Shown: piece after piece, positions 26,911-36,046 of the stretch
How the letters are laid out: each line of letters opens with the position of its first letter
How positions within the stretch are numbered: the stretch's first letter is position 1
From: Bordetella parapertussis
Lineage (GTDB): Bacteria; Pseudomonadota; Gammaproteobacteria; Burkholderiales; SG8-39
Direction: 5' to 3'
DNA length: 64,000 nucleotides
Assembly (NCBI GenBank): GCA_945862265.1
Contig: CAMAXP010000018.1
Span: 1 to 64,000 of the forward strand
Notes under the pieces: model-generated
Databases searched by the model: none
What the model saw: the letters and a program-made list of their open reading frames with translations, nothing else
Told to the model about the DNA's origin: nothing
Made by a program: the position numbers and the translations under genes

Positions 26911-27879
26911 TCATTCCGGCTGGATGCCCGCGCTCTTCACGATACGGGCGAATTTTTCGGATTCGTTGCGCAGGAGCGTACCGTATTGCTCCGGCGTGGA
27001 CGCAAACACTTCGAGGCCCTGCGCCGCCACCTTCTCGCGAAAGTCCGGCATGGCGAGGATCTTCGCCACCTCGGCGGCAATGCGCTCCACGATCGGCCGG
27101 GGCGTGCCGCCGTGTGCGAGCAACCCGAACCAAAGCCCCACGTCGAACCCCGGCAGGCCCGCCTGCGCGAAGGTAGGCACCTTCGGGTCGGCGAAGGGCG
27201 CGTCGCCTGAAATGGCGAGCGGGCGCAACCGGCCCGACTTCACGTTGCCCAGCACTGTGGCAGGCGTCTGGAACGAAAGCTGCGCCTGCCCGGCCATCAC
27301 GTCCGCCACCGCAGGCGCGGAGCCCTTGTAAGGGATATGCACGAGCTTGACGCCGACCAGGCCGTTGAACATCTCGGTGGCGAGCTGGTTGATCGAACCG
27401 CCCGGCGCGGCGCTGTTGAGGGTACCGGGCTTCGCCTTGGCGAGCGCGATGAACTCCTGCAGGGAGTTCGCAGGCAGCGACGGCGTCACCACGAGGAACA
27501 GACCGGTGCGGGCAAGGCTGGCAACAGGAGAAAAGTCTTTCAGCGAATCGAACGGCAGCGGCGCCTTGGACAAGTACGGCACCAGCACATGCGAGTTCCC
27601 CGGCAACAGCAGCGCGTGGCCGTCGGGCGGGGACTTCAGGAGCTCGTTCGAGGCAATCACCGTATTGCCGCCCGGGCGGTTGTCCACGATGACCGGCTGG
27701 CCCAGCGCGTCGCCCAGTTTCGGTGCAAGCAGGCGGGCGAGAATGTCGTTCGTTCCCCCTGCGGTGAACGGGATGATGATGCGGATCGGCTTGTTCGGGA
27801 ACCCGGACTGCGCCATGACGGAGCAGGACGAGGACAACGCGAGGGCAGCGAGTACGACTCGCGCTATGTGAAATTTCAC
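26911..27879 (-). CDS. Bug/TctC-type periplasmic solute-binding protein
   Basis: This 322-residue extracytoplasmic receptor of the tripartite tricarboxylate transporter family has a signal peptide of about 23 residues (ending SVMAQ). The family's first-strand pattern FPNKPIRIIIPFTAGGTNDI and the VDNRPGGNTVIAS segment bind a carboxylate. No TctA or TctB membrane gene is in the window, so it must work with subunits encoded elsewhere. It is the first gene of an operon with an M24 protein and a CoA-transferase, and is divergent from the gene at 27922. Confidence 0.93.
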   Translation of the reverse strand: MKFHIARVVLAALALSSSCSVMAQSGFPNKPIRIIIPFTAGGTNDILARLLAPKLGDALGQPVIVDNRPGGNTVIASNELLKSPPDGHALLLPGNSHVLVPYLSKAPLPFDSLKDFSPVASLARTGLFLVVTPSLPANSLQEFIALAKAKPGTLNSAAPGGSINQLATEMFNGLVGVKLVHIPYKGSAPAVADVMAGQAQLSFQTPATVLGNVKSGRLRPLAISGDAPFADPKVPTFAQAGLPGFDVGLWFGLLAHGGTPRPIVERIAAEVAKILAMPDFREKVAAQGLEVFASTPEQYGTLLRNESEKFARIVKSAGIQPE

Positions 27880-27921
27880 GGCACGCTCCAGAAATGGCGG
27901 GGGGATGGATATACTTTACTC

Positions 27922-28353
27922 ATGATCACGCTGCTGCGCACCCTTTGCCTTTTTTTATTCACCATCGTGCCACTGCAAGCGCAGTCGCAGGGCGCCGTTT
28001 CGCCCAACGATGCGCGCGCCGTGCGCGCAGTGATCGAGGCTCAGCTCGACGCGTTCCGCAAGGACGACGGCGAGCGGGCCTTCGGGCTTGCCACCGTCGC
28101 CATCCGCGATGTCTTCGGGACCGCACAGAAATTCATGGAGATGGTGCGCAAGTCCTACCCGGTGGTCTACCGCCCCAACAGCGTGCTGTTCGAAACGCCT
28201 GTCCTGGTCGAAGGCGAGGTCGTGCAGCCGGTGCGGATGACGGATGGCGAGGGTCGCGGCTGGGTCGCCCTCTACCCGATGCAACGCCAGCCGGACGGCT
28301 CCTGGCGCACAAACGGCTGCCAGCTCAGCCGCCTCGGCGGCCAGGTGATCTGA
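27922..28353 (+). CDS. Exported DUF4864-like small protein
   Basis: This 143-residue protein has a signal peptide of about 20 residues (LLRTLCLFLFTIVPLQAQ). The mature part has a NTF2-like pattern: DARAVRAVIEAQLDAFRKDDGERAFGLA then YPVVYRPNSVLFETP and GWVALYPMQRQPDGSWRTNGC. This matches the DUF4864 family of secreted proteins with no established function. The gene stands alone: divergent from the Bug gene 42 bases upstream and converging on another 19 bases downstream. Confidence 0.75.
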   Translation: MITLLRTLCLFLFTIVPLQAQSQGAVSPNDARAVRAVIEAQLDAFRKDDGERAFGLATVAIRDVFGTAQKFMEMVRKSYPVVYRPNSVLFETPVLVEGEVVQPVRMTDGEGRGWVALYPMQRQPDGSWRTNGCQLSRLGGQVI

Positions 28354-28372
28354 GGTCCGGCCCCAGGGCCGG

Positions 28373-29359
28373 CTATTCCGGCTCGAGCCCGATCCTTGCC
28401 GCAAGTTGGCGCAAGATATCGGTCTCGGATCGGATCAGTTGCACGAGCTCGGCCGGCGTGCTGGTGAGCGGCAGGATGCTCAGGTCCTCGAGTGTCCTGC
28501 GGAACTCCGCCGACTTGAAGGCCGCGACCACCTCCGCATGCAACCTTTCGACCACTGGAGCGGGCGTGCCGGCAGGCGCGAGCAGGCCGTACCAGGAGCC
28601 GCCGGTGAATCCGGGCAACCCTGCCTCGGACAGGGTCGGGATGGTGTCCGCCTTTGCCAGCCGCTGGGATGCCGCCACGGCAATGGCTTTGAGCTTGCCG
28701 CCCTTCACCAGCGGCAGCGTCGCACCGGGTGTGGCGAACGTGTATTGCACCTGGCCGCCGGCGAGGTCGGCGATCACCGGGCCACTGCCCTTGTACGGAA
28801 CATGCACCGTGCTGATGCCCGCCGCGACCTTGAAGCGCTCGTCGATCATGTGGTTCTGGCTGCCCTTGCCGAACGACCCGAAGTTGACCTTGCCCGGGTT
28901 GGCCTTGGCGTACGCGATCAATTCGGCCAGAGAATTCGGCGCAAAGCCCGCGTGGGTGACGAGGATGTAGGGGCCGCGGCCAGCCAGCGCGACCGGCGCC
29001 AGGTCCTTGAGCGGGTCGTACGGCATGGCCTTGACCGTGACTTGGGCGATCGTCAGTTCGGCGTCGGACGCAAACATCAGCGTGTAACCGTCCGGGTCCG
29101 AACGGGCGACCGACAGGGTGGCGATCCTGCCCCCGGCGCCCGGCCGGTTCTCGACCACCACCTGTTGTCCGAGCGACTTCGACAGGTGCTCCGCCAGCAG
29201 CCGTGCAACCGTATTGGTGCCGCCGCCCGGCGGGTAGCCGACGATGATCTTCACCGGCTTGGATGGCCATGCCTGAGCCGCGGCGAGCGCAGGCAGGAGT
29301 GCGGCGCAAAGCGCGAAACCGAAAGCGCGCAGCCGGCGCACTGTCCTGAGTTGGTCCAT
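28373..29359 (-). CDS. Bug/TctC-type solute-binding protein in the sulfoacetate operon
   Basis: This 328-residue binding protein has a signal peptide ending about residue 28 (PALAAAQA). The family segments WPSKPVKIIVGYPPGGGTN and VENRPGAGGRIA are present. It is the last gene of a leftward five-gene operon (xsc, bug, sauS-like, sauT-like, bug) and follows the CoA ligase gene by 17 bases. Its position suggests it binds the same sulfonate as the operon's enzymes use, or a related one. The mate membrane proteins are not in the window. Confidence 0.92.
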   Translation of the reverse strand: MDQLRTVRRLRAFGFALCAALLPALAAAQAWPSKPVKIIVGYPPGGGTNTVARLLAEHLSKSLGQQVVVENRPGAGGRIATLSVARSDPDGYTLMFASDAELTIAQVTVKAMPYDPLKDLAPVALAGRGPYILVTHAGFAPNSLAELIAYAKANPGKVNFGSFGKGSQNHMIDERFKVAAGISTVHVPYKGSGPVIADLAGGQVQYTFATPGATLPLVKGGKLKAIAVAASQRLAKADTIPTLSEAGLPGFTGGSWYGLLAPAGTPAPVVERLHAEVVAAFKSAEFRRTLEDLSILPLTSTPAELVQLIRSETDILRQLAARIGLEPE

Positions 29360-29376
29360 GATTGTCTCCTTGTGTC

Positions 29377-30882
29377 TTAAGCTACGAGCAGCTTCAGTCG
29401 TTGCACTTTACCTGAAGGCCCCTTCGGGAGGTCAGCCATGAACTTGAACACCTTGGGCGTCTTGTAGCGGCCGAGTTCCTTTTCGCAGAAGGCGCGCAGT
29501 TCGCCCTCCGTCGCGCTGCAGCCGGGCTTGAGCACCACCGCGCACAGGATCTCCTGCCCGTAGTGCGCATCGGGAATGCCCACGGCCGCTGCGTCCAGCA
29601 CGGCGGGGTGCATGTACATCACGTCGTCGATCTCGCGCGGCGCGATGTTCTCCCCGCCCTTGATGATCAACTCCTTCAGGCGTCCGGTGACAAAATAGTA
29701 CCCGTCTTCGTCGGCGTAGCCGAGGTCCCCCGTGTGCAGCCAGCCGTCCGCGTCCAGCGCCTTGACCGTTTCCTCGGGGCTCTTGAAGTATTCGCGCATG
29801 ACGTTGTCGCCCTTGACCGCGAGCTCGCCGACCTCGCCGGGCTTGCAGGGCACGCCCTCCAGGCTCACGACCTTGGCGATGTTGCCCACGGGCTGGCCGA
29901 CCGAGCCGTATTTGCGCTTGCCCTGCTCCAGCGGGTTGGTGAAGATCGGCGCAGCCGTCTCGGTCATCCCCATGGTTTCGATGATCGACAGGCCGAACTT
30001 CCTCTCGAAGGCACGATGCAACTCCGGCGCGAGCGCCGCGGAGGCGGACCGGCCGAAGCGCACGCGCTTGCGCCCGCCCGGCGGCGCCTCGGGCGCGGGC
30101 GACGCCGCGAGATACGAAATGATCGTGGGCACCACGTTGAACCAGGTGCATTCGTAACGATCGAGCAGGTCCCAGAATTGCGACACCGAAAACCGGTGGG
30201 GCGCGACGACGCTGCCGCCGTGCACCAGCGGCCCCACGGTCGCCACGATCTGGCCGTTGATGTGATACAGCGGCAGCGAGGACAGCACGCGATCGGTGGG
30301 CCCCAGCTGGTGCGCCTCCTGCACGAACCGCCCACCAGAGATCACGTTTTTCTGCGTGAGCAGGCAGCCCTTGGGCCGGCCGGTGGTGCCGGAGGTGTAC
30401 ATCAGCAACGCCGGGACGTTTTCGTCGACCGCGGGTACGCGCGTCGGCGGCAAGCGCTCCTCGAGAAACAACGAAGGCGCATCCACGTCGATGACGATGA
30501 TCTCGATCGGGCGGCCCACGGCCTTCACCCGCGCAGCGATCGACTCGGCATGCTCCGCATCCGTGAAGACCAACCGCGTGTCCGAATGCTCCAATACGTA
30601 CTCGAGCTGCGAGGCCTGCGAAACGAGGTTGAGCGGCACGGACACGAAGCCGCCGTACATCGTGCCGAGGAACACCGCAGCGGTCTGGTAGCCGTTGGCG
30701 CAGTAGAAGGCGATCCGGTCGCCCGGCGCATAGCCGCAGCCGATGAGGAAGCGGGCGAGGTTGTCCGACTGGCGCTTGAGTTCGCCGAATGTCAGGACGC
30801 AGCCGGTCTCGGGGGCGATCAGGTACGGGCTGCCGGCCCGGTCGCGCGCCTGCCGGTCGACGTAATGCCGGACTGTCCGCAC
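29377..30882 (-). CDS. sauT: Acyl-CoA synthetase, probable sulfoacetate-CoA ligase
   Basis: This 501-residue adenylate-forming enzyme has the P-loop YTSGTTGRPKG, the hinge region TGRLKELIIKGGENIAPREI and the C-terminal catalytic lysine in GPSGKVQR. It activates a carboxylate via an acyl-AMP to the CoA ester. Its gene follows the acylating aldehyde dehydrogenase by two bases and is in one operon with xsc. The SauT-SauS-Xsc route described in Cupriavidus uses exactly this set for sulfoacetate, so SauT is the best name. The family is certain; the substrate is inferred from the operon only. Confidence 0.7.
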   Translation of the reverse strand: MRTVRHYVDRQARDRAGSPYLIAPETGCVLTFGELKRQSDNLARFLIGCGYAPGDRIAFYCANGYQTAAVFLGTMYGGFVSVPLNLVSQASQLEYVLEHSDTRLVFTDAEHAESIAARVKAVGRPIEIIVIDVDAPSLFLEERLPPTRVPAVDENVPALLMYTSGTTGRPKGCLLTQKNVISGGRFVQEAHQLGPTDRVLSSLPLYHINGQIVATVGPLVHGGSVVAPHRFSVSQFWDLLDRYECTWFNVVPTIISYLAASPAPEAPPGGRKRVRFGRSASAALAPELHRAFERKFGLSIIETMGMTETAAPIFTNPLEQGKRKYGSVGQPVGNIAKVVSLEGVPCKPGEVGELAVKGDNVMREYFKSPEETVKALDADGWLHTGDLGYADEDGYYFVTGRLKELIIKGGENIAPREIDDVMYMHPAVLDAAAVGIPDAHYGQEILCAVVLKPGCSATEGELRAFCEKELGRYKTPKVFKFMADLPKGPSGKVQRLKLLVA

Positions 30883-30884
30883 CG

Positions 30885-32315
30885 CTACCTGCCGTGCTTG
30901 GCGTGATAGTCGCCGAAGAGTTCGCCGGTCGTCGGCACTCGAGCGGGGATGGTCCGCACGATGCGGGTGGTGTTGAGATAGTGGCGGTAATTCATGTTCT
31001 CGGAAATCGAGTTGCGCCCCCAGGTGCCGCAGCCCATAGAGAGCGAAAACGGCAGGCCGTTGTCAAACGATCCGCCGTTGGCGATCGCGTGCGCCTGGTT
31101 GACGATGATGCGGGCCGAGGCCAGTTCAAGGCCGAGGCGCATCACGTGCGCATCGTCTGTCGTGTGGATGCCCACCGAGTGCCCCGCGCCCTGGTGCGCG
31201 TAGATCTCGCGTACCGTATCGAACGCGTGGTTGAAGTCGCGCACCCGGTAGATCGTCAGCACCAGCGAGAGCTTTTCACCCGAGAACGGAAACTGACCGC
31301 CCACGCCCGCCTCCTCGACCATCAGGAACTTTGCGCCGGCGAGGCCCGCTCGGGTGAGGCCCGCGAGCCTCACGATGTCGGCCACCGGCCGCGCCATGAT
31401 CGCCGGATTGAGTTTGCCGTTGGGCCACATCGCGGCCCGCAGCTGTTCCTTTTCCTGCGCATCGAGCAAGGCACCGCCCGCCTTCGCGAGCTCGGCCAGC
31501 ATGCCCGCATAGATCGCTTCGACGATGACCACGGAATTCTCGGAGGAGCAGCTGGTCGCGTTGTCGAAGCACTTGGAGTCGCGGATCTTCGCTGCGGCAT
31601 CGGCCAGCGCCGCGGTCGAATCCACGATGACCGCCACGTTGCCCAAGCCCACACCGACCGCGGGCGTGCCCGAAGCATAGGCCGCGCGCACGTTGGCCTG
31701 AGAACCCGTCGCAACGACGAGGTCCGCCTGACGCATCAGTTCGTAGGTGGTGTCCTTGGTGACCGGCGAGGGCAGCACCTGGACGAGGTCGCGCGGCGCG
31801 CCGACCTTGTCGAGTTCTGCGTGCACGTACTCAAGCAGCAGCGCCGCCGTCGACCAGCCCTTGGGAGACGGGGCCACAATGACCGCATTGCGGCCCTTGA
31901 GCGCGTTGATGATCTTGTTGGCGGGCGTCGCGCCCGGATTGGTGGACGGCGTAATCGCCGCGACCACGCCCACCGGCCGCGCAATCTCGACGATGCCCAG
32001 GTCCGGATACTCCGCGATCACGCCGACCGACTTTGCGCCCTTGAGGTCACGCAACAGGCCCATGGTCTTGCGCTCGTTCTTGGCGAGCTTGTCCGGCACG
32101 TTGCCCAGGCCCGTGTCGTGGACTGCGAGTTCGGCCAGACGCCGGTTGTTCTCCGGCTTGACGATGGCCCACCCAGCGGCGGTGACGACCTCATCGACCC
32201 TCATTTGGTCGTAGCCCTCGTACACCCGCTGTGCCACGCGCGCACGCGCGATCAGTGCACCGACGATCTCTTTCGCAGCGAGCGTCGCTGCAGTTTTTTC
32301 CGCTACCGCAGCCAT
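30885..32315 (-). CDS. sauS: Acylating aldehyde dehydrogenase, probable sulfoacetaldehyde dehydrogenase
   Basis: This 476-residue enzyme of the CoA-acylating aldehyde dehydrogenase group (EutE/AdhE N-domain type) has the catalytic cysteine in NATSCSSENSV. The ITPSTNPGATPANKIINALK and VVATGSQANVRAAY segments, and a late GCGTWGRNS, also fit. In this group the enzyme converts an acyl-CoA to the aldehyde with NAD(P)H. Placed between a CoA ligase and xsc, it fits SauS, which reduces sulfoacetyl-CoA to sulfoacetaldehyde. ATG at 32315 is preferred over a TTG seven codons upstream. Confidence 0.75.
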   Translation of the reverse strand: MAAVAEKTAATLAAKEIVGALIARARVAQRVYEGYDQMRVDEVVTAAGWAIVKPENNRRLAELAVHDTGLGNVPDKLAKNERKTMGLLRDLKGAKSVGVIAEYPDLGIVEIARPVGVVAAITPSTNPGATPANKIINALKGRNAVIVAPSPKGWSTAALLLEYVHAELDKVGAPRDLVQVLPSPVTKDTTYELMRQADLVVATGSQANVRAAYASGTPAVGVGLGNVAVIVDSTAALADAAAKIRDSKCFDNATSCSSENSVVIVEAIYAGMLAELAKAGGALLDAQEKEQLRAAMWPNGKLNPAIMARPVADIVRLAGLTRAGLAGAKFLMVEEAGVGGQFPFSGEKLSLVLTIYRVRDFNHAFDTVREIYAHQGAGHSVGIHTTDDAHVMRLGLELASARIIVNQAHAIANGGSFDNGLPFSLSMGCGTWGRNSISENMNYRHYLNTTRIVRTIPARVPTTGELFGDYHAKHGR

Positions 32316-32346
32316 GGCATCACGATCCTGAAGCAAAGCACAAAGT

Positions 32347-33315
32347 CTATTCCAGTTTGATCCCGGCCTGCTGGATCAGCGCGGCCCATTTCTTCAGCTC
32401 GCTCTTCACTGTCTGGTCGAGGTCCGCGGCGGAATTGCCCACCGCATCGGCGCCCTGCTCCAGCAGCTTCTGCTTCACTTCGGGCAGCCGGACAAGCCGG
32501 GCGACCTCCTGCTGCATGCGCGCCGTGATCGCCGGGGCCGTGCGCGCCGGGGCGAAGATCGCGTACCACGAGTCGACTTCGTAATCCGGGATGTTCAGGG
32601 CCTCGGCCACCGTCGGCACTTCGGGCGCGGCGCCCGAGCGCTTCAGCGTAGTGACCGCGATCGGCCGCAACTTGCCGCTCTTCACGAACCCCATTGCCGC
32701 GGGAATGGACACGAACAGCAACGGCACCTGGCCACCGAGGACGTCGGTGGTGGCCGGGCCGCCGCCCTTGTACGGGATGTGCAGCAGCTTGACGCCCGCA
32801 CGCAGATTCAGCAGTTCCCCCGCGATGTGTGAAGGCGTGCCTGCGCCGACCGAGGCGTAGGCCACCTTGTCGGGCTGCGCCTTGGCCTGCGCAACGATGT
32901 CCTGCATGGTCTTGAACGGCGAGGCCGGGTTGGTCGCGATCAGCTGTGGCAGGCTCGCCACCGTCGTCACCGACACGAAATCCTTCTCCACGTCGAACGA
33001 GAGCTTGTAGAGCAGCGGGTTGATCGTGTGCGAGGAGAGCGTGAAGAGGAAGGTGTAGCCGTCGGCCGCCGACCTGGCTGCAGCCTCCGTGCCCAGGGCC
33101 CCGCCCGCGCCGCCGCGGTTCTCGATGACGACCTGTTGCCCGAGCGCGCGCGACAGCGGCTCCTGAATGATGCGCGCGATGACGTCGGTGCCTCCCCCGG
33201 GCGGATACGGCACGATGAACCGCACCGGCTTTTGCGGCCAATCCTGCGCTTGGGCCGCCTGCGCAAGGAGTACGAACCCGACCAGCGCAACACGACGAAC
33301 GAGTGCTCGGTACAT
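32347..33315 (-). CDS. Bug/TctC-type solute-binding protein within the xsc-sauST operon
   Basis: This 322-residue binding protein has a signal peptide of about 23 residues ([18 protein letters not shown]). The standard [19 protein letters not shown] and [12 protein letters not shown] segments are present. It lies between xsc (56 bases upstream) and the SauS-like gene (31 bases downstream), all leftward. Being embedded inside the catabolic operon is the strongest hint that a tripartite tricarboxylate-type system brings in the sulfonate. The second binding protein at the operon's end differs in sequence, so the two may prefer different ligands. Confidence 0.93.
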   Translation of the reverse strand: MYRALVRRVALVGFVLLAQAAQAQDWPQKPVRFIVPYPPGGGTDVIARIIQEPLSRALGQQVVIENRGGAGGALGTEAAARSAADGYTFLFTLSSHTINPLLYKLSFDVEKDFVSVTTVASLPQLIATNPASPFKTMQDIVAQAKAQPDKVAYASVGAGTPSHIAGELLNLRAGVKLLHIPYKGGGPATTDVLGGQVPLLFVSIPAAMGFVKSGKLRPIAVTTLKRSGAAPEVPTVAEALNIPDYEVDSWYAIFAPARTAPAITARMQQEVARLVRLPEVKQKLLEQGADAVGNSAADLDQTVKSELKKWAALIQQAGIKLE

Positions 33316-33371
33316 TGTCTCCTCCGGTTTGCAAGGGCCCGTCTGTGCGGGCTCCCTCGCTCAGTCCTGCA

Positions 33372-35159
33372 TCAGACGTACGATTTGTACTTGTCCAGGT
33401 GGCGCACCGGGTGCTTCAGCGCATCGCGGCGGAACGGGTCGCCGAGTTCGCGCGTCACCATCAGTTCGATCACCGTGGTCTTGCCATCCTTCTGCGCATT
33501 GCACGCGGCCTGCAGCGCGGGGCCGACATCCGACAGGGTGTCGACCGTGACGCCTTCGGCGCCCATCGACTTGGCCACCGCGGCCCAGCTCGGGTTGTCG
33601 AGGTCCACGCCCTGGAAGCGGTTCTTGTAGAAGTCGACGTGGTTCTTCTTCTCGGCGCCCCACTGCTGGTTGTTGAACACCACCGCCGTGACCGGGAATT
33701 TCTCGCGCACGCAGGTGAGGATTTCGCCGAAGCTCATGCCCCAGGCGCCGTCGCCCACGTAGGCGATCGCGGGTCGATCGGGCGCAGCGGACTTGCAGCC
33801 GATCATCGTCGGGAAGGCGTAGCCGCAGTTGCCGAACATCATCGCGCCGAACATGCTGCGCGGCTTCTCGAACTTGAGGTAGCTGTTGGCGATCTGGCAG
33901 ATGTTGCCGATGTCCGTGGACACCATCGCGTCCTTCGGCATGGCCTTTTCCAGCTCGCGCAGCATCTGGCGCGGGTGCATGTACTTCGAGCCCTTGGCGA
34001 CCTCGAGGCTCCAGGCGTCCTTTTCCTGGTGCCAGGTCTCGAGCTCGCTCGCCCAGGCGTCGCGCTCGGTCTTGATGGACTTCAAGCGCTCGTCCTTGTT
34101 GGCCATGCAGGCGAGCGTGCGGCCCTTGAGGCGCTGCACGATGGCCATCGCGGCCTCGCGCGCATCGCCGTTGATCGTGACCGAGGTCTTCTTGACGAGG
34201 CCCAGCATCTTGGCGTCGGCATCGATCTGGATCAGCTTGGCGTTCTTCGGCCAGTAGTCGAATTCGTACTGCGGCAGCACGCCGAACGGCCCCAGGCGCG
34301 AGCCCAGCGCCACCACTACGTCGGCCTTGTTGAGGACCTTCATCGCGGCCTTGGAACCGTGGTAGCCCAGCGGGCCGCACCACAGGCGATGGCTCGCGGG
34401 GAAGGTGTCGTTGTGGAGGTACGAATTGCAGACCGGCGCTTCCAGCGCCTCGGCCAGCGCAATGCACGCATCCGCCCCGTTCGACATGATCACGCCGCCG
34501 CCGGCGATGATCACCGGGTACTTGGCGTTGGCCAGCAGCTCGGCCGCCTCGTCGAGGTTCTGGCCGCCGCCCGGGCCGCGTTCGATGCGAATCGGCTGCG
34601 GGATCTCGAAGTCCATTTCGCCATAGAAATAGTCGCGCGGGATGTTCAGCTGCGTCGGCCCCATCTCCAGTACTGCGCGGTCGAAGGCGCGCCCGGTCAG
34701 CTCGGCCATGCGGGCCGGGTTATTCACGTGCGCCTGGAACTTGGTGATCTTGGAGAAGATCGGCAGCTGGTCGGTTTCCTGGAAGCCGCCCAGGCCGATC
34801 GACAGGCTGCCGGTTTCCGGCGTGATCGCCACGACCGGCGAGTGCGCCCAGTAGGCCGCCGCAATCGCCGTTACGAAGTTGGTGATGCCGGGACCGTTCT
34901 GGCCGATGCAGACGCCGTGGCGTCCCGACACGCGCGAGAAGCCGTCGGCCATGTGCGCCGAGCCCTGCTCGTGCACCGTGGGCACGAAACGGATGCCGGC
35001 GGCCGGGAAGAGGTCCAGCGCATCCATGTAGGCCGAGCCCACGATGCCGAAGACGTGCGTCACGTTCTGCGCAACCAGCGTCTCGACGAAAGCCTCGGAC
35101 GGGGACATCTTGATCTTGCCGGAAACGACAATGCGCTTCGGGTCGGAAATATTGGTCAT
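33372..35159 (-). CDS. xsc: Sulfoacetaldehyde acetyltransferase
   Basis: Xsc is a thiamine-diphosphate enzyme that converts sulfoacetaldehyde and phosphate into acetyl phosphate and sulfite. The 595-residue protein has the catalytic glutamate in TVHEQGSAHMADGF, NGPGITNFVTAIAAAYW, and the Xsc-like LNIPRDYFYGEMDFEIPQP. The C-terminal ThDP/Mg site is GDGAWGMSFGEILT...FNNQQWGAEKKN. The length matches Xsc rather than acetolactate synthase, and the pta gene nearby supports it. It is the first gene of the operon and is divergent from iclR. Sulfite oxidation or export genes are not in the window. Confidence 0.93.
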   Translation of the reverse strand: MTNISDPKRIVVSGKIKMSPSEAFVETLVAQNVTHVFGIVGSAYMDALDLFPAAGIRFVPTVHEQGSAHMADGFSRVSGRHGVCIGQNGPGITNFVTAIAAAYWAHSPVVAITPETGSLSIGLGGFQETDQLPIFSKITKFQAHVNNPARMAELTGRAFDRAVLEMGPTQLNIPRDYFYGEMDFEIPQPIRIERGPGGGQNLDEAAELLANAKYPVIIAGGGVIMSNGADACIALAEALEAPVCNSYLHNDTFPASHRLWCGPLGYHGSKAAMKVLNKADVVVALGSRLGPFGVLPQYEFDYWPKNAKLIQIDADAKMLGLVKKTSVTINGDAREAAMAIVQRLKGRTLACMANKDERLKSIKTERDAWASELETWHQEKDAWSLEVAKGSKYMHPRQMLRELEKAMPKDAMVSTDIGNICQIANSYLKFEKPRSMFGAMMFGNCGYAFPTMIGCKSAAPDRPAIAYVGDGAWGMSFGEILTCVREKFPVTAVVFNNQQWGAEKKNHVDFYKNRFQGVDLDNPSWAAVAKSMGAEGVTVDTLSDVGPALQAACNAQKDGKTTVIELMVTRELGDPFRRDALKHPVRHLDKYKSYV

Positions 35160-35278
35160 GGGAGGTTCTCCAATTCAGGGCATCAGCAGGAATCCAAGCG
35201 CGGGAAGTCTCTCACAGGGCTCCGCTGAAATGCAACGAGATCAGAACCCATCGTTCCGGAATATGATAATTTATAGAT
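35160..35278. promoter_or_regulatory. Divergent control region between xsc and iclR
   Basis: This 119-base gap has an AT-rich part (35262-35278) next to the iclR start. The perfect 8-base palindrome TTCCGGAA (35254-35261) is a candidate centre for IclR binding. TATGAT and GATAAT (35263-35270) could be -10 boxes for iclR, leaving little or no leader. The opposite strand has TATAAA in the same place for xsc. No -35 boxes are convincing, so this is a location, not a resolved promoter. Confidence 0.4.
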
Positions 35279-36046
35279 ATGGCCCGCAAAGAAGACAAGA
35301 TCCCCGCCACGCTGCGCTCGTTCGCGGTGCTCGAGGCGCTGGTGGCCGCCGAGCGCCCCGCCTCGCTCACTGACATCGTCAAGGCGTGCGCGCTGCCCAA
35401 GCCCACCGTGTACCGGATGCTGGCGATGCTGGAATCCGCCGGCCTTGTGGTACGCGATCCCGGCGCGGCGCGCTACGCGCCCGGCCCGCGGCTGGCTGCG
35501 CTCGGGCTCAACATCATGATGAACGGCAGCCTCGGCTCGGCCCGGCACGCCATCCTCGCGCAGCTGGTCGGGCAGATCGGCGAGACCTGCAACTTCACCA
35601 TGCTGCAGGGCGGCGAGGTCATGTACCTCGACCGCGTCGAAGCCGCCTGGCCTCTGCGCATGAACCTGACCAGCGGCTCGCGCGTGCCTTTGCACTGCAC
35701 GGCGAGCGGCAAGCTCCTGCTCGCCTACCTGCCCAAGGCCTCGCGCGACCGGATCCTCGAGAGCATTCCCTACCAGCGTTACACGGATACAACGATCGCC
35801 AGCCGCAAGGAATTGGAAGCCGAGCTCACGCGCATCCGCAAGGCGAAGCACGCCATCGACAATGAAGAGTTCCACGCCGGCCTCGTGTGCGTCGCGGTAC
35901 CGACGCGCAGTCCCGGCGGGCGGCCTTGCGCGGCGATCGCGGTGCATGCGCCCGTTTCGCGCATGCCGCTGGACAAGGCTCTGGAGCATTTGCCGCTGTT
36001 GAGGAAGGCGGCGGAGACGATGGAGGGGACGTTTGCTTCTGAATAG
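35279..36046 (+). CDS. IclR-family transcription regulator next to the sulfonate operon
   Basis: This 255-residue regulator has an N-terminal winged helix (SFAVLEALVAAERPASLTDI then KPTVYRMLAMLESAGLV) and a C-terminal effector-binding domain (LDRVEAAWPLRMNLTSGSRVPLHCTASGK broken over about residues 117-146). IclR proteins sense small acids. It is divergent from xsc and is the likely controller of the five-gene operon, with sulfoacetate, sulfoacetaldehyde or acetyl phosphate as possible signals (inference). Its stop codon abuts the convergent GMC oxidoreductase gene with no gap. Confidence 0.92.
   Translation: MARKEDKIPATLRSFAVLEALVAAERPASLTDIVKACALPKPTVYRMLAMLESAGLVVRDPGAARYAPGPRLAALGLNIMMNGSLGSARHAILAQLVGQIGETCNFTMLQGGEVMYLDRVEAAWPLRMNLTSGSRVPLHCTASGKLLLAYLPKASRDRILESIPYQRYTDTTIASRKELEAELTRIRKAKHAIDNEEFHAGLVCVAVPTRSPGGRPCAAIAVHAPVSRMPLDKALEHLPLLRKAAETMEGTFASE

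Noticed and set aside
33372..35159. Acetolactate synthase
   Set aside because: The fold is shared, but the DYFYGEMDFEIPQP segment, the length and the sauST/pta context fit sulfoacetaldehyde acetyltransferase.
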